A stretch of DNA of 64,000 bases from Ensifer sp. WSM1721 (GCF_000513895.2 NZ_CP165783.1:744001-808000); one strand, 5' to 3'; shown: positions 54,323 to 63,292, counted from the first letter of the stretch. A program made the numbers and translations. Notes: generated from the sequence alone by a model not told the origin.

Positions 54323-54720
54323 CACGGCGACAGTTCCTCCGCGGTCGCCACGACCCGGGCAAGAGCCGCCCCGCCCGACGCTTCGGCCGCTGCCATCACC
54401 GCCCCCTCGACCAAAGGCGCATCGCAAATGATCACTCTTCGGGAGCGCGGCTCCCCGAGCATTTCGATCGCCATTTCGCTGTTCGTCTCCGCCCCGCCGA
54501 GATCGACGAAGATGGCTACCCCGGCATCCGACCAGGCCCGTTCGATCGCGGCGAGGATGCCGGCGGCGTGCGTGCCGAGCCCACCCTCCGCGTTGCCGCC
54601 CGACCAGGCGAGCGGCACGCAATCGCCGACCATCTGGCGCACCATGTCGGCGGCACCTTCCGCGACAAGGGGGGAATGCGAAACGATGACGATGCCGACA
54701 TTTGCAGATTTCGGGTTCAT
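54322..54720 (-). CDS. dhaM: DhaM-type EIIA domain (PTS-dependent dihydroxyacetone kinase phosphotransferase subunit)
   Basis: A 132-residue single-domain EIIA-mannose-like protein. The phosphohistidine is in VGIVIVSHSPLVAEGA, followed by the GG(N/D)xEGGLGTHA segment and VDLGGAETNSEMA that typify DhaM. It overlaps dhaL by 4 bp (ATGA) and HPr by 3 bp. It would hand phosphate to the ADP moiety bound by DhaL. Compared with E. coli DhaM, the HPr and Enzyme I parts are encoded by separate downstream genes. Confidence 0.9.
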   Translation of the reverse strand: MNPKSANVGIVIVSHSPLVAEGAADMVRQMVGDCVPLAWSGGNAEGGLGTHAAGILAAIERAWSDAGVAIFVDLGGAETNSEMAIEMLGEPRSRRVIICDAPLVEGAVMAAAEASGGAALARVVATAEELSP

Positions 54721-55340
54721 GCCGGACAATGCTCCTCCAAGAAACGACAGATCGCCGCCGTCAGCAGCGCACAACTCTTCGCGCCCGGATCGACATGTCC
54801 GATCGACCGCTCGCCGAGAAATGCGGCGCGCCCGCGCATCGCTCTCATGCCGAAAGTCAGGCTTGCCGCCCGTTCCGCCTCTTCGCAGATGTGTGCCAGT
54901 CCCGCGCGCCTTACCACTTCGGCATGCACCGGGTAAAGCACGTCGAGCAGCGTCTTGTCGCCGGGACTCGCCCGCCCGCGACGGGCGACGGCAGTGATAG
55001 CAAGCTCGAGCGCGCCTGCAAACTCGATCTGTCCGTTCGAACCGGCCAATTGACGACCGGTCTCGATCAGCAGCGTTCCGTAGAGCGGACCGGCCGCACC
55101 GCCGACGCTCATGACGAGAATGAAGCCTATCTCCTCCAGTGCTTTCGGCAGGGTAAGCTCTGCGAGCCGGTTTCGCTCGGCGTAGACCGCCTCCAGGCCG
55201 CGACGCATGTTGGTGCCATGGTCTCCGTCGCCGATAGCCCTGTCGAGTTCCGACAGATGATCGGCATTGGCGGCAATCACCTCGCGACAGGCTTCGATCA
55301 ACCCGCCTATGAGCGCTGCATTTGCCACCACGACCAACAC
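54717..55340 (-). CDS. dhaL: PTS-dependent dihydroxyacetone kinase, ADP-binding subunit DhaL
   Basis: A protein of about 207 residues with the DhaL hallmark LDRAIGDGDHGTNMRRG, whose Asp residues bind two magnesium ions, and SVGGAAGPLYGTLL and RGRASPGDKTLLDVLYP nucleotide-contact motifs. Candidate starts are GTG at 55340, GTG 55331 or GTG 55328; AAGGTG lies six bases before 55331, which favours it. It is the first gene of the dhaL-EIIA-HPr-EI-unknown-dhaK' operon. A RIME1-like element lies just upstream. Confidence 0.9.
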   Translation of the reverse strand: MLVVVANAALIGGLIEACREVIAANADHLSELDRAIGDGDHGTNMRRGLEAVYAERNRLAELTLPKALEEIGFILVMSVGGAAGPLYGTLLIETGRQLAGSNGQIEFAGALELAITAVARRGRASPGDKTLLDVLYPVHAEVVRRAGLAHICEEAERAASLTFGMRAMRGRAAFLGERSIGHVDPGAKSCALLTAAICRFLEEHCPA

Positions 55341-55398
55341 CTTTTACCAACCTCGCTCGATCATACTCGCGATCGGCCGCCACCGTTAGAGCATGTGC

Positions 55399-55505
55399 CT
55401 ACAGCGCCGTGCGTCTTTTCAGACGCACAAAGGACGCTGTAGCACTCTGAATTGCTGCATGTTTTTGTCCTTAAATCGGGTACGATTTAAGGAAACATGC
55501 AGTAG
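55399..55505. repeat. RIME1-type intergenic mosaic element, copy 2
   Basis: A 107-bp near-copy of the element at 13803-13907 in the same orientation: CTACAGCG...CGCTGTAG, then TGCTGCATG...TCCTTAAATC...GATTTAAGG...CATGCAGTAG. It separates dhaL from the DhaK-DhaL fusion gene, within the 273-bp gap between those two same-strand genes. Confidence 0.8.
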
Positions 55506-55613
55506 CGCGGGATGAGGAAAAAGTTGCGCGATTTTCCGCCCGCATCCGGCGCTGACTTATAAGAGTCAACCACGGTTATGATTTAGGTCGATCCGACCTG
55601 AAATCATCGTGAT

Positions 55614-57257
55614 CTAGGCAAGCCCTGCTGCGACTTCGAAGACCGCGGCCACAGCGATGGCTCCCGGGTCTGGTACGCCATCGAGATCCCGTTCGCCGAT
55701 ATAGGAGGCGCGCCCGGCCTTCGCCTTCTTCATCGCCCGTGTCGCGTCGGCGCCGGCGCGGGCTGCGGAAGCCGCCGCAGCGAGACCGCCGGCCTTGAGG
55801 GCGCGCAGCGCCGGATCCAGGGCATCCACCATCGTGCGGTCGCCAACGGCCGCTCCGCCGTAGAAGGTCATCCGTTCGAGTCCCGCCAGCAGCGCGCCCG
55901 CCATGTCCTTCGTGTCCGAATAGGCCTTGGCCGCCGCGGTGAAGAAGATCGACAGGAGCACGCCGCTCGATCCGCCCATGCTGGTGCTGAGTATGCCGCC
56001 GATCGAGGAAAGCGTCGCGGCGATGTCCTTCAGCGGCAGCCTTTCGATCTGGGCAAGAACGCTGCGCGAACCTGTCGCCACGGTCGAGCCGGTATCGCCG
56101 TCGCCGGCTCGGGCGTCGAGATGGTTGAGTTCCGCTTCGAGCGAGAGCAGATGATCGCAAATCGCCGCGATCAGCCGATCGGCGGCCGGATCGTGACTGG
56201 CCGCCACGGAATCGGTGGCGGGCACGGCAATCGCCGGCAGAACGGAGACATCATGGCACTCGACGGCGGGTATCCAGGCATGCGGGCCGACGCGCGATTT
56301 CAATGCCGCCTCACGCTCGCCATCAAGCCGGATGAGCGAAAGCGAAAAGCCGTTCATGTTGAGCGCCGTCATCATCGGCGCCGGGCCTATCGTCAGCTTC
56401 ACACGCGTGGCGAGTGACGAGGAAAGGACCGTGTGGGCGATCAATCCCATCTCGATCGGCGGCACGGCGCCGAGATTGTTGATGAGAAGCGCATAGCCGC
56501 CGTCTCCCGGCAAAGCTCTGGAAAGCCGCTCGGACATTGTGGCAACAATGCTGCGCGCCTCCTGCAGGGCGATCCGTTCGGCGCCGGGTTCGCCGTGGAT
56601 GCCGAGCCCCAGTTCCCCCTCGTCCGCCTCGAGCCGCTCCGCATGGGCCTGGCCGGGAATGGAGCAGGAGGAGAGCGACACGCCGAGCGAAACGATGTCG
56701 CGCGCGGCCGAGCGGGCGGCGGCGGCAACGGTCTCGAGATCCGCATCCTGCTCTGCCAAATGCCCCGCAATCTTGTGGACGAAGAGCGTTCCGGCGACGC
56801 CGCGCGGCTGGGCGATATCCGGAAGAGCGATGTCGTCGGCAACGATCACCATCTCGACGCGAAAGCCTTCGACGCGCGCCTTTTCCGCCGCGAGCCCAAA
56901 ATTGAGGCGATCGCCGGTGTAGTTCTTGACGATCAGCAGGCAGCCCCTCGGCCCGGTCACCGCGCGGATCGCGGTCAGCACCGCATCGACGCTCGGCGAG
57001 GCGAAGATCTCGCCGGAAACCGCCGCGGTTAACATGCCTTTTCCGACAAAGCCCGCATGCGACGGTTCATGGCCGGCCCCGCCGCCGGAAACGACGGCAA
57101 CCTTCGCCTTGTCCCAGTCGCCGCGCAGGACGACCTTGATGTCGGGATAGCTGTCGAGGCGCGCGAGGGTGCCGGCTGGCGCGGTCTGCAGCAGGCCGTC
57201 CAGCGCTTCGGTGACGATGTTTTCCTTGCGGTTGAAAAAGTGCTTCATCGTGCTCAT
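55614..57257 (-). CDS. Dihydroxyacetone kinase, fused DhaK-DhaL (ATP-dependent type)
   Basis: A 547-residue kinase combining both domains in one chain. Residues 1 to about 330 are DhaK (VSGGGAGHEPSHAGFVG, VKNYTGDRLNFGLA, covalent His in GLGIHGEPGAE, LINNLGAVPPIE). Residues about 355-547 are DhaL (DARAGDGDTGSTVA, STSMGGSSGVLLSIFF, GDRTMVDALDPAL). Fused enzymes of this kind use ATP directly. It is the last gene of the adjacent transporter operon, 31 bp after the second ATPase, and can do the job of the broken DhaK. Start is ATG 57257 or 57248. Confidence 0.9.
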   Translation of the reverse strand: MSTMKHFFNRKENIVTEALDGLLQTAPAGTLARLDSYPDIKVVLRGDWDKAKVAVVSGGGAGHEPSHAGFVGKGMLTAAVSGEIFASPSVDAVLTAIRAVTGPRGCLLIVKNYTGDRLNFGLAAEKARVEGFRVEMVIVADDIALPDIAQPRGVAGTLFVHKIAGHLAEQDADLETVAAAARSAARDIVSLGVSLSSCSIPGQAHAERLEADEGELGLGIHGEPGAERIALQEARSIVATMSERLSRALPGDGGYALLINNLGAVPPIEMGLIAHTVLSSSLATRVKLTIGPAPMMTALNMNGFSLSLIRLDGEREAALKSRVGPHAWIPAVECHDVSVLPAIAVPATDSVAASHDPAADRLIAAICDHLLSLEAELNHLDARAGDGDTGSTVATGSRSVLAQIERLPLKDIAATLSSIGGILSTSMGGSSGVLLSIFFTAAAKAYSDTKDMAGALLAGLERMTFYGGAAVGDRTMVDALDPALRALKAGGLAAAASAARAGADATRAMKKAKAGRASYIGERDLDGVPDPGAIAVAAVFEVAAGLA

Positions 57258-57288
57258 CCAATTGCCTTGTCGATTAATCCCCGCAGCA

Positions 57289-58296
57289 TCAGCGCAGCCG
57301 CTCGCCGGCCGACCCGAAATAAAGGGGCTGTCTCAGTGAAAGGTTGATCCGGTCGCCTGGCTTGATGGAGAGATAGGGATCAGCAAGCGTCACGAGCTTG
57401 TGCCCCCTCACCCGGATGTGCAGGTGGTTCTGGTCGCCGAGATGCTCGATCCAGTCGACTTCGGCATTGCCCTGAGCGTTGGTCGCGATCTCCAGATGTT
57501 CGGTGCGCGCGCCGATCGTCAGCGCGCCGAATGGTGGCGCGGCCCCGGGCAGAAGGTCTATGGGAAGCAGGTTGATGTGCGGCTGGCCGAGGCGCGCGGC
57601 GACATGCAGATTGGCCGGGTCCGCGTAGATCTCCCGCGGCGTGCCGACCTGCACGAGCCTTCCCTCGGACAGAATGCCGATGCGATCCGCCATCGTCATC
57701 GCCTCGACCTGGTCATGGGTGACGTAGAGAAGCGTCGAGCCCAGCTCCTTTTGGATCCGCTTCAGTTCGAGCCGAAGCTCCGCCCTGAGCTTCGCGTCGA
57801 GTGACGACAGCGGTTCGTCCATGAGATAGATCGCCGGACGGCGCACCAGCGCGCGGCCGATCGCGACGCGCTGCATCTCGCCGCCCGAAAGCCGCGTCGA
57901 GCGGTTTTGGAGCTTATGCTCGATCCGAACCATGCGTGCGACCTCGCGCACGCGCCGGTCGATCTCCTCGGCGCCAAGCCGCCGTGCCGGCGAGCGCAGC
58001 GGAAAGGCGAGATTGTCGTAGACGCTTAAGTGCGGATAGAGCGAATATTGCTGGAAGACGAAGGCCACGTCGCGTTCGGCCGGCGACTGTCGACCGACGT
58101 CGCGACCGGCGATCGTTACCCGCCCGCAATCCGGGCTTTCGAGCCCGGCGATCAAGCGCAGGGTTGTCGTCTTGCCGGCGCCCGTCGGCCCGAGGAGGAC
58201 CACGAATTCCCCGTCCCTGATGGTTAGCGACAGATCGTCGACCGCGACCGTGTCGCCGAAGGTCTTGCCAATACCGTGAAGAACGACCTCAGCCAT
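57289..58296 (-). CDS. Carbohydrate ABC transporter ATP-binding protein (GlpT/UgpC-like), second
   Basis: A 335-residue ATPase of the MalK/UgpC class: Walker A GPTGAGKTTT, Q-loop FVFQQYSLYPHLSV, signature LSGGEMQRVAIGRAL, Walker B IYLMDEPLSSLD and a C-terminal OB-type regulatory domain (about 230-335). It overlaps the first ATPase gene by 8 bp. Having two different ATPase genes in one operon is typical of rhizobial glycerol-type (GlpST) importers, where they form a heterodimer. Confidence 0.88.
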   Translation of the reverse strand: MAEVVLHGIGKTFGDTVAVDDLSLTIRDGEFVVLLGPTGAGKTTTLRLIAGLESPDCGRVTIAGRDVGRQSPAERDVAFVFQQYSLYPHLSVYDNLAFPLRSPARRLGAEEIDRRVREVARMVRIEHKLQNRSTRLSGGEMQRVAIGRALVRRPAIYLMDEPLSSLDAKLRAELRLELKRIQKELGSTLLYVTHDQVEAMTMADRIGILSEGRLVQVGTPREIYADPANLHVAARLGQPHINLLPIDLLPGAAPPFGALTIGARTEHLEIATNAQGNAEVDWIEHLGDQNHLHIRVRGHKLVTLADPYLSIKPGDRINLSLRQPLYFGSAGERLR

Positions 58297-59386
58297 GGTG
58301 CGCCTCCGCATAGAGGGAGGATGCGATCGCCCTGCCCGAGGTGTAGTCGAAGACGGCGAGCCTAGCCTGGTTGAATTCGAGCCCGACGATCTCGCCGAGC
58401 CTGAAGCTGCGGTCGGCCGAAACGCGCGCCTTGACGATGCCGGCGGCGGTCTCCACGGCGACGATCTGGTTGGTGCCCAGATACTCGCTGCCATAGACAG
58501 CACCGCGGACGGGGGAGTGATCGCTGAAGCGGATATGTTCCGGACGGACGCCGAGCGCCATTTCGCCCGGCGCCACGTCCTCCCCCACCTCCGGCACGGC
58601 GACTTCGACACCGTCGAGGAAGATCGATCGCGTCCCTCTCTTGAGCCCCGAATGGAAGCGCATGAAATTCATCGGCGGCGAGCCGATGAAATCGGCGACA
58701 TACATCGAGGCTGGACGATTGTAGATTTCCTGCGGCGTGCCGAACTGCTCGATCACGCCGTGATTCATGACCGCGATCTTGTCGGCCATCGCCATCGCCT
58801 CGTGCTGGTCGTGGGTCACGTAGACCGTTGTCGCATGGATGCGATTGTGGAGCTCGCGCAGCTCATGGACCATCACCTCGCGGAATTCCGCGTCGAGCGT
58901 GCCGAGCGGCTCGTCCATCAGAAAGCATTTGGGCCGCCGGATGATCGCGCGGCCAAGCGCAACACGCTGGCGGTCGCCGCCGGCGAGCCCCGAAACCGAC
59001 CGGTCGAGGATGTGGTCGATCCTCAGGAGCTTCGCGGTCTCCTCGACGCGGGCGCGGATTTCCGCCTTCGGCACCCCCTGCGACAGGAGCGGGAAACCGA
59101 TGTTCCGGCGCACATTCATGTGCGGATAAAGCGCGAAGAGCTGGAAGACGAAGGCGATGTCGCGGGCGCTCGCCCGGTTGAAGGTAACGTCCTCGCCATC
59201 GAGATAAATCTTGCCGCTGGTCGGCAGCTCGAGCCCGGCGATCATCCTGAGCGTCGTCGTCTTGCCGCAGCCTGACGGCCCGAGCAGCGCCAGAAACTCG
59301 CCGTCCTGGACCGTGAAACTCGAATCCTCGACAGCGACGAAATCACCGAACTGCTTGCGCAGGTTTACGATCTTGATCTCGGACAT
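58289..59386 (-). CDS. Carbohydrate ABC transporter ATP-binding protein (GlpS-like), first
   Basis: A 365-residue ATPase: Walker A GPSGCGKTTT, Walker B FLMDEPLGTLD, switch YVTHDQHEAMA, then an OB-type regulatory domain. Two motifs depart from consensus. The Q loop reads FVFQLFALYPH where most family members have a polar residue after Gln, and the signature reads GLAGGDRQRVALG where LSGGxxQR is usual. A Ser-to-Ala signature could make one of the two composite ATP sites weak, as in asymmetric transporters. It overlaps the second ATPase gene and follows the 70-residue membrane protein by 3 bp. Confidence 0.88.
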   Translation of the reverse strand: MSEIKIVNLRKQFGDFVAVEDSSFTVQDGEFLALLGPSGCGKTTTLRMIAGLELPTSGKIYLDGEDVTFNRASARDIAFVFQLFALYPHMNVRRNIGFPLLSQGVPKAEIRARVEETAKLLRIDHILDRSVSGLAGGDRQRVALGRAIIRRPKCFLMDEPLGTLDAEFREVMVHELRELHNRIHATTVYVTHDQHEAMAMADKIAVMNHGVIEQFGTPQEIYNRPASMYVADFIGSPPMNFMRFHSGLKRGTRSIFLDGVEVAVPEVGEDVAPGEMALGVRPEHIRFSDHSPVRGAVYGSEYLGTNQIVAVETAAGIVKARVSADRSFRLGEIVGLEFNQARLAVFDYTSGRAIASSLYAEAHHG

Positions 59387-59389
59387 CGC

Positions 59390-59602
59390 TTACTCCGGAA
59401 ATTTCGAGACGATGATGAACATGACGGTTCCAGTCAGCAGCATGGCCAGCGAATAGGTGTAAAGCGTCAGCAGGAACGGCTGGAACAGCATCAGGAAGCC
59501 CGCGGCGATCAGCACCGTCGCGATGTTTTCCATCGGTCCGCGCCGCAGGAACAAGGACCGCTTCTGCCGGGCTGTAGGGGTCGTTTTTTGCGGAGTCGTC
59601 AT
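59390..59602 (-). CDS. Small membrane protein of polyol ABC operon (GlpU-like)
   Basis: A 70-residue protein with a basic N-terminus (about 20 residues) and two hydrophobic segments (ATVLIAAGFLMLFQPFLL and YSLAMLLTGTVMFIIV). Its ATG overlaps the stop of the second permease (ATGA) and it ends 3 bp before the ATPase gene, so it belongs to the operon. Its size and position match the small GlpU-type protein in rhizobial glycerol transport operons. Function unknown; perhaps a stabilising subunit of the transporter. Confidence 0.75.
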   Translation of the reverse strand: MTTPQKTTPTARQKRSLFLRRGPMENIATVLIAAGFLMLFQPFLLTLYTYSLAMLLTGTVMFIIVSKFPE

Positions 59603-60555
59603 TTGCGTACCGCTCCGAAGGTGATGCCGCGCAGCAACTGCTTGCGCAGGATGATGGTGAAGACGAGAATCGGCACCAGGAAGATCGTCGTGCCGGCCGC
59701 GACCGCCGGCCAGTCCTGTCCGCCCTCGCCGATGATCGTCGGGATGAACGGCGGCGCGGTCTGCGCCGAGCCCGAAGTCAGGAGCACCGCGAAGGCATAT
59801 TCGTTCCAGGCGAAGATCAGGCAAAAGATCGCGGTCGCGGCGATGCCGGTCGTCGCCTGCGGCAGCACGACCTTCCAGAAGGCCTGCAAGCGGGTATAGC
59901 CATCGATCATCGCCGCCTCTTCGTATTCGCGGGGAATCTCGTCGATGAAGCCCTTGAGCAACCAAACGGCGAGCGAGACGTTGACGGCGGTATAGAGCAG
60001 GATCATCCCGAGCGCCGTGTCGGAAAGTCCGAACTGGCGATACATGAGGTAGATCGGGATCGCGACCGCGATCGGCGGCATCATTCGCGTCGAGAGAATG
60101 AAGAACAGGAGATCGTCGGCGAGTGGAACGCGGAACCTGGAGAAACCGTAGGCCGCAAACGTTCCCAGAGAGACCGCAAGGAAGGTCGAGCCGAAAGCGA
60201 TCACGAGCGAATTGCCGAAGCGCGGCCAATAGTTCGATGGGCCGGCGATGACCATGTTGCGGTTGCGGGTGATCTCGTCGCAGGTGCTGGTCGGTGCTGG
60301 GAGCGACTGGATATAGTCCGGCGTCTGCCTTGTCCGCGTCGTGAAGAGATTGCAGAAGCCCTCGAGCGTCGGGGTGAAGACGACCTTCGGCGGATAGCTG
60401 ATCGAATCCGGCGGCGACTTGATGCTCGTCAGAAAGATCCAGGCGAGCGGGATCATCGTGACCAGCGCATAGAGGATGACGATCGTGCCGGCGATGCGTT
60501 TCACGGTCGGCGTCGGCTCGACCACGGAATGGGCGGTGGTATTGACCGAACTCAT
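59599..60555 (-). CDS. Carbohydrate ABC transporter permease (GlpQ/UgpE-like)
   Basis: A 318-residue permease of the MalG class. The first helix (IAGTIVILYALVTMIPLAWIF) is followed by a periplasmic insert with two cysteines (residues about 65-100), then five more helices and the coupling loop IPREYEEAAMIDGYTRLQAFWKVVLPQ. The ATG at 60555 overlaps the preceding permease stop by 4 bp. It pairs with that permease to form the channel. Confidence 0.9.
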   Translation of the reverse strand: MSSVNTTAHSVVEPTPTVKRIAGTIVILYALVTMIPLAWIFLTSIKSPPDSISYPPKVVFTPTLEGFCNLFTTRTRQTPDYIQSLPAPTSTCDEITRNRNMVIAGPSNYWPRFGNSLVIAFGSTFLAVSLGTFAAYGFSRFRVPLADDLLFFILSTRMMPPIAVAIPIYLMYRQFGLSDTALGMILLYTAVNVSLAVWLLKGFIDEIPREYEEAAMIDGYTRLQAFWKVVLPQATTGIAATAIFCLIFAWNEYAFAVLLTSGSAQTAPPFIPTIIGEGGQDWPAVAAGTTIFLVPILVFTIILRKQLLRGITFGAVRK

Positions 60556-61529
60556 CGCTGTTTCACCTTGTTGAGCGCTTTGACGTAGATGTTGGCGAGG
60601 CCGAACACCGCGACGAAAAGAATAATTGCGAAGGCCGAAGATCGTCCGGTGAGCCAGCTTTCGAAGGCCTCGCGCTTCAGCGTGATCGACGCGACCTCGG
60701 TGGTCGAACCAGGCCCTCCGCCTGTCAGCAGCATGACCATGTCGAACATCTTGAAATTCTCGATGCCGCGGAAGAGCACGGCGAGCATGATGAAGGGCAA
60801 GGCCATCGGCACGGTGATCGACCAGAATTGCCGCCAAGCGGACGCGCGGTCGACCTCGGCGGCCTCGTAGATGTAGTCCGGGATGGACCTGAGGCCGGCG
60901 AGGCAGATCAGCATGACGTAGGGGGTCCACATCCAGGTATCGACGATGATGATCGCCCAGGGCGCCAGGCTCACCGAACCGAGCATCTCGAAGGATGACG
61001 GCGGAATGCCCGTGAAGAACGAGACGATATAATTGAAGAGGCCGATCTGCGGCTGGTAGAGGAACCGCCAAAAGTTGCCGACGACCGCCGGCGACAGCAT
61101 CATCGGGATGAGGATGACCGTCGTCCAGAAGGCGTGGCCGCGGAACTTGCGGTCGATCAGATAGGCAAGTGCGAAGCCGATGACCGTCTGTAGGAGGATC
61201 GTCCAGAAGACGAAATGCGCCGTCGTCTGCATGGCGATCCAGATATCCGGGTCGTTCAGCACCCGCTGGTAGTTGCGCAAGCCGACGCCGTCGACTTCGG
61301 CGTAAGGGCGGTTCGCGCGGAAATTCGTGAAGGACAGATAGACCGCCCAGATCAGCGGGAAGATATTGATCGCAAGCAATAAGGCGATCGTCGGCGTGAT
61401 GAAGAGCCAGGCGATGGCACGGTCGGAAAGACCGCGCACCCGAACCGCGATCGTCGTCGGCGTAGCGTGGGCAAGCATGTCGGCGGATCGCTCCGCAATA
61501 GTGGAAGGGGCATCGGTCACTGACGTCAC
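60552..61529 (-). CDS. Carbohydrate ABC transporter permease (GlpP/UgpA-like)
   Basis: A 325-residue permease of the MalF class, with six helices and the coupling loop IPDYIYEAAEVDRASAWRQFWSITVPM. Possible starts are GTG 61529 or GTG 61520; AGGTGA lies five bases before the second. It begins 74 bp after the binding-protein gene. The periplasmic loop YAEVDGVGLRNYQRVLNDPDIW is typical of sugar and polyol permeases. Confidence 0.9.
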   Translation of the reverse strand: MTSVTDAPSTIAERSADMLAHATPTTIAVRVRGLSDRAIAWLFITPTIALLLAINIFPLIWAVYLSFTNFRANRPYAEVDGVGLRNYQRVLNDPDIWIAMQTTAHFVFWTILLQTVIGFALAYLIDRKFRGHAFWTTVILIPMMLSPAVVGNFWRFLYQPQIGLFNYIVSFFTGIPPSSFEMLGSVSLAPWAIIIVDTWMWTPYVMLICLAGLRSIPDYIYEAAEVDRASAWRQFWSITVPMALPFIMLAVLFRGIENFKMFDMVMLLTGGGPGSTTEVASITLKREAFESWLTGRSSAFAIILFVAVFGLANIYVKALNKVKQR

Positions 61530-61603
61530 CTGAATTCAAGGAAGAATCGGGTTCGAGGCCGACGGCCCGGACCTTCGCGGCCGGGCCGTGTTGCTGAGGG
61601 AGC

Positions 61604-62929
61604 CTAAAGCTTGCCTTCGTCCTCGAAGATTTCCTTCCAGTCGTTGACGAGAGAGTCGAGTGCCTCTTGCGCCGTGCCCTGGTCGGCGACGACATAGTCG
61701 TGCAGGCGCTTCTGCATGGCCTGCAGCAGGATCGCGTAGGACGGCTCCTGCCAGAAATCCTGCACCTGGTTCATCGCCACGAGGAAGTCGGCCGCGAAGG
61801 GCTGGCTGTCCTTGAAGGACGGATCGTTCAGGACGGCATTGTGCACGGCGTAGCCGCCGAGCGCCCACCATTTCTTCTGGACATCGGGCTGAGCGAACCA
61901 TTTGATGTAGGCGAGCGCGCCGTCCATGTTGTCGGTATTGGCGACGACGGACATTCCCTGCCCGCCAAGCGTCGAGGCGGCCACCTTCTGCTTGGGATTG
62001 ACGAAGAAGCCGATCTTGTCGCCGCCGACCTTCTCGTCCTTGTAGAGGCCGGGGAAGAAGGCAAACCAGTTCATCGCCATCGCCACCTGGCCGGATTTGA
62101 AGGCGTCGAGCCCCTCACCCATGTAGCTGTCGGTGTAACCGGGCGGCTGACAGCATTTGTAGAGAGCCTTGTAGGCTTCGAGGCCCGCCACGGCATCCGC
62201 GGAATTGACGGCACCGTCCATGTCGTATTTGCCGCCGGTCTGCTCGTATTTGAAGCCATAGGGATAGAGCGCCGAGGTCGCGCCCATGGTGATGCCCTCG
62301 GAGGCACGCTCGGTGAAGATCGCGGCACCATAGACCTTCTGGCCGTCGATTTCGCGACCGGTGAAGAATTCGGCGACCTGCTTCAATTCATCCCAGGACT
62401 TCGGCGGGCCGAGGTCGCGGCCGTATTTCTCCTTGAACTCGGCCTGCAATTCCGGCTTGGCGAACCAATCCTTGCGATAGAACCAGCCGTTGGCGTCACC
62501 CATGGCCGGCAGCGCCCAATAGTTCGGCGTGCCTTTCGGCCAAGTGGAATAGGCATTGACCGCGGCTTCGGCGAAGTCGCTCATCTTGATGCCTTCCTTG
62601 TCGAAGAAATCGTTGAGCTTGACGTAGTAGCCGTTCTCGGCGGAACCGCCGATCCACTGGCTGTCGCCGATCAGGAGATCGCAGAGCTTGCCGCCCGAAT
62701 TGAGCTCGTTGAGAATGCGGTCGGCGAAGTTCGGCCACGGCACGAACTCGAACTTCATCGTGGTGCCGGTCGCTGCGGTAAAATCCTTGGAGAGCTCGAC
62801 CAGCGCATTCGCCGGATCCCAGGCCGCCCAGCACAGCGTCAATTCATCGGCCTTCGCCATTCCCGGTATCGCCGTCGACAGCACGAGTGCCGACGACATG
62901 CCCATCAGGGCCTTCGTCACCTTCCGCAT
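61604..62929 (-). CDS. Periplasmic carbohydrate/polyol-binding protein (family 1, GlpV-like)
   Basis: A 441-residue family-1 solute-binding protein. ATG 62929 follows GGGAGGAA and gives a clean signal peptide ending near GMAKADE; the longer upstream reading lacks this. The mature region opens LTLCWAAWDPANALVELSKDF. It carries three aromatic-rich contact segments (GGSAENGYYVKLNDFF, YWALPAMGDANGWFYRKDWF, AMAMNWFAFFPGLYKDE). It is the first gene of an operon of V-P-Q-U-S-T order like rhizobial glycerol transporters, ending in a dihydroxyacetone kinase. The likely ligand is therefore dihydroxyacetone, glycerol or a similar short polyol. Confidence 0.88.
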   Translation of the reverse strand: MRKVTKALMGMSSALVLSTAIPGMAKADELTLCWAAWDPANALVELSKDFTAATGTTMKFEFVPWPNFADRILNELNSGGKLCDLLIGDSQWIGGSAENGYYVKLNDFFDKEGIKMSDFAEAAVNAYSTWPKGTPNYWALPAMGDANGWFYRKDWFAKPELQAEFKEKYGRDLGPPKSWDELKQVAEFFTGREIDGQKVYGAAIFTERASEGITMGATSALYPYGFKYEQTGGKYDMDGAVNSADAVAGLEAYKALYKCCQPPGYTDSYMGEGLDAFKSGQVAMAMNWFAFFPGLYKDEKVGGDKIGFFVNPKQKVAASTLGGQGMSVVANTDNMDGALAYIKWFAQPDVQKKWWALGGYAVHNAVLNDPSFKDSQPFAADFLVAMNQVQDFWQEPSYAILLQAMQKRLHDYVVADQGTAQEALDSLVNDWKEIFEDEGKL

Positions 62930-63023
62930 GTATTCCTCCCAGATACAGAACCGACCGACGCCGGCCTCGGAAAATTCTCCCTTGCTCACATGCCCAAGCC
63001 ATACTCCCTCATGTTGAGCAATA

Positions 63024-63051
63024 TGTTTAGTGATATACGCTTTACTAAACA
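63024..63051. promoter_or_regulatory. Operator-like dyad upstream of polyol transporter operon
   Basis: TGTTTAGT (63024-63031) and ACTAAACA (63044-63051) form a perfect 8-bp dyad around a 12-nt AT-rich spacer, about 95 bp before the binding-protein start. The two half-sites lie on the same helix face (20-bp centre spacing). A DeoR/SorC or LacI-type repressor encoded elsewhere is the likely ligand. Confidence 0.5.
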
Positions 63052-63292
63052 CATCAAGTGAATTCGTCGCTGCAGCGCAGCATGCGTCGCGCGGAGAGCC
63101 AGAGGGGGAGCGTGCAAAGACTCGAGCGGCCTTGGAACGTTATTGTGGCCGCAGACCATCAACACGTCTCGATGCGCGGAAGACCGGGACGATCAGGTCG
63201 CCTCAGATGTGCCCTAATAAATATTGGTCTACTTGATTAATTTATAAGCATCAAACGCACAAATTATGAGCATAAATTTGCAAAACTTCCGC

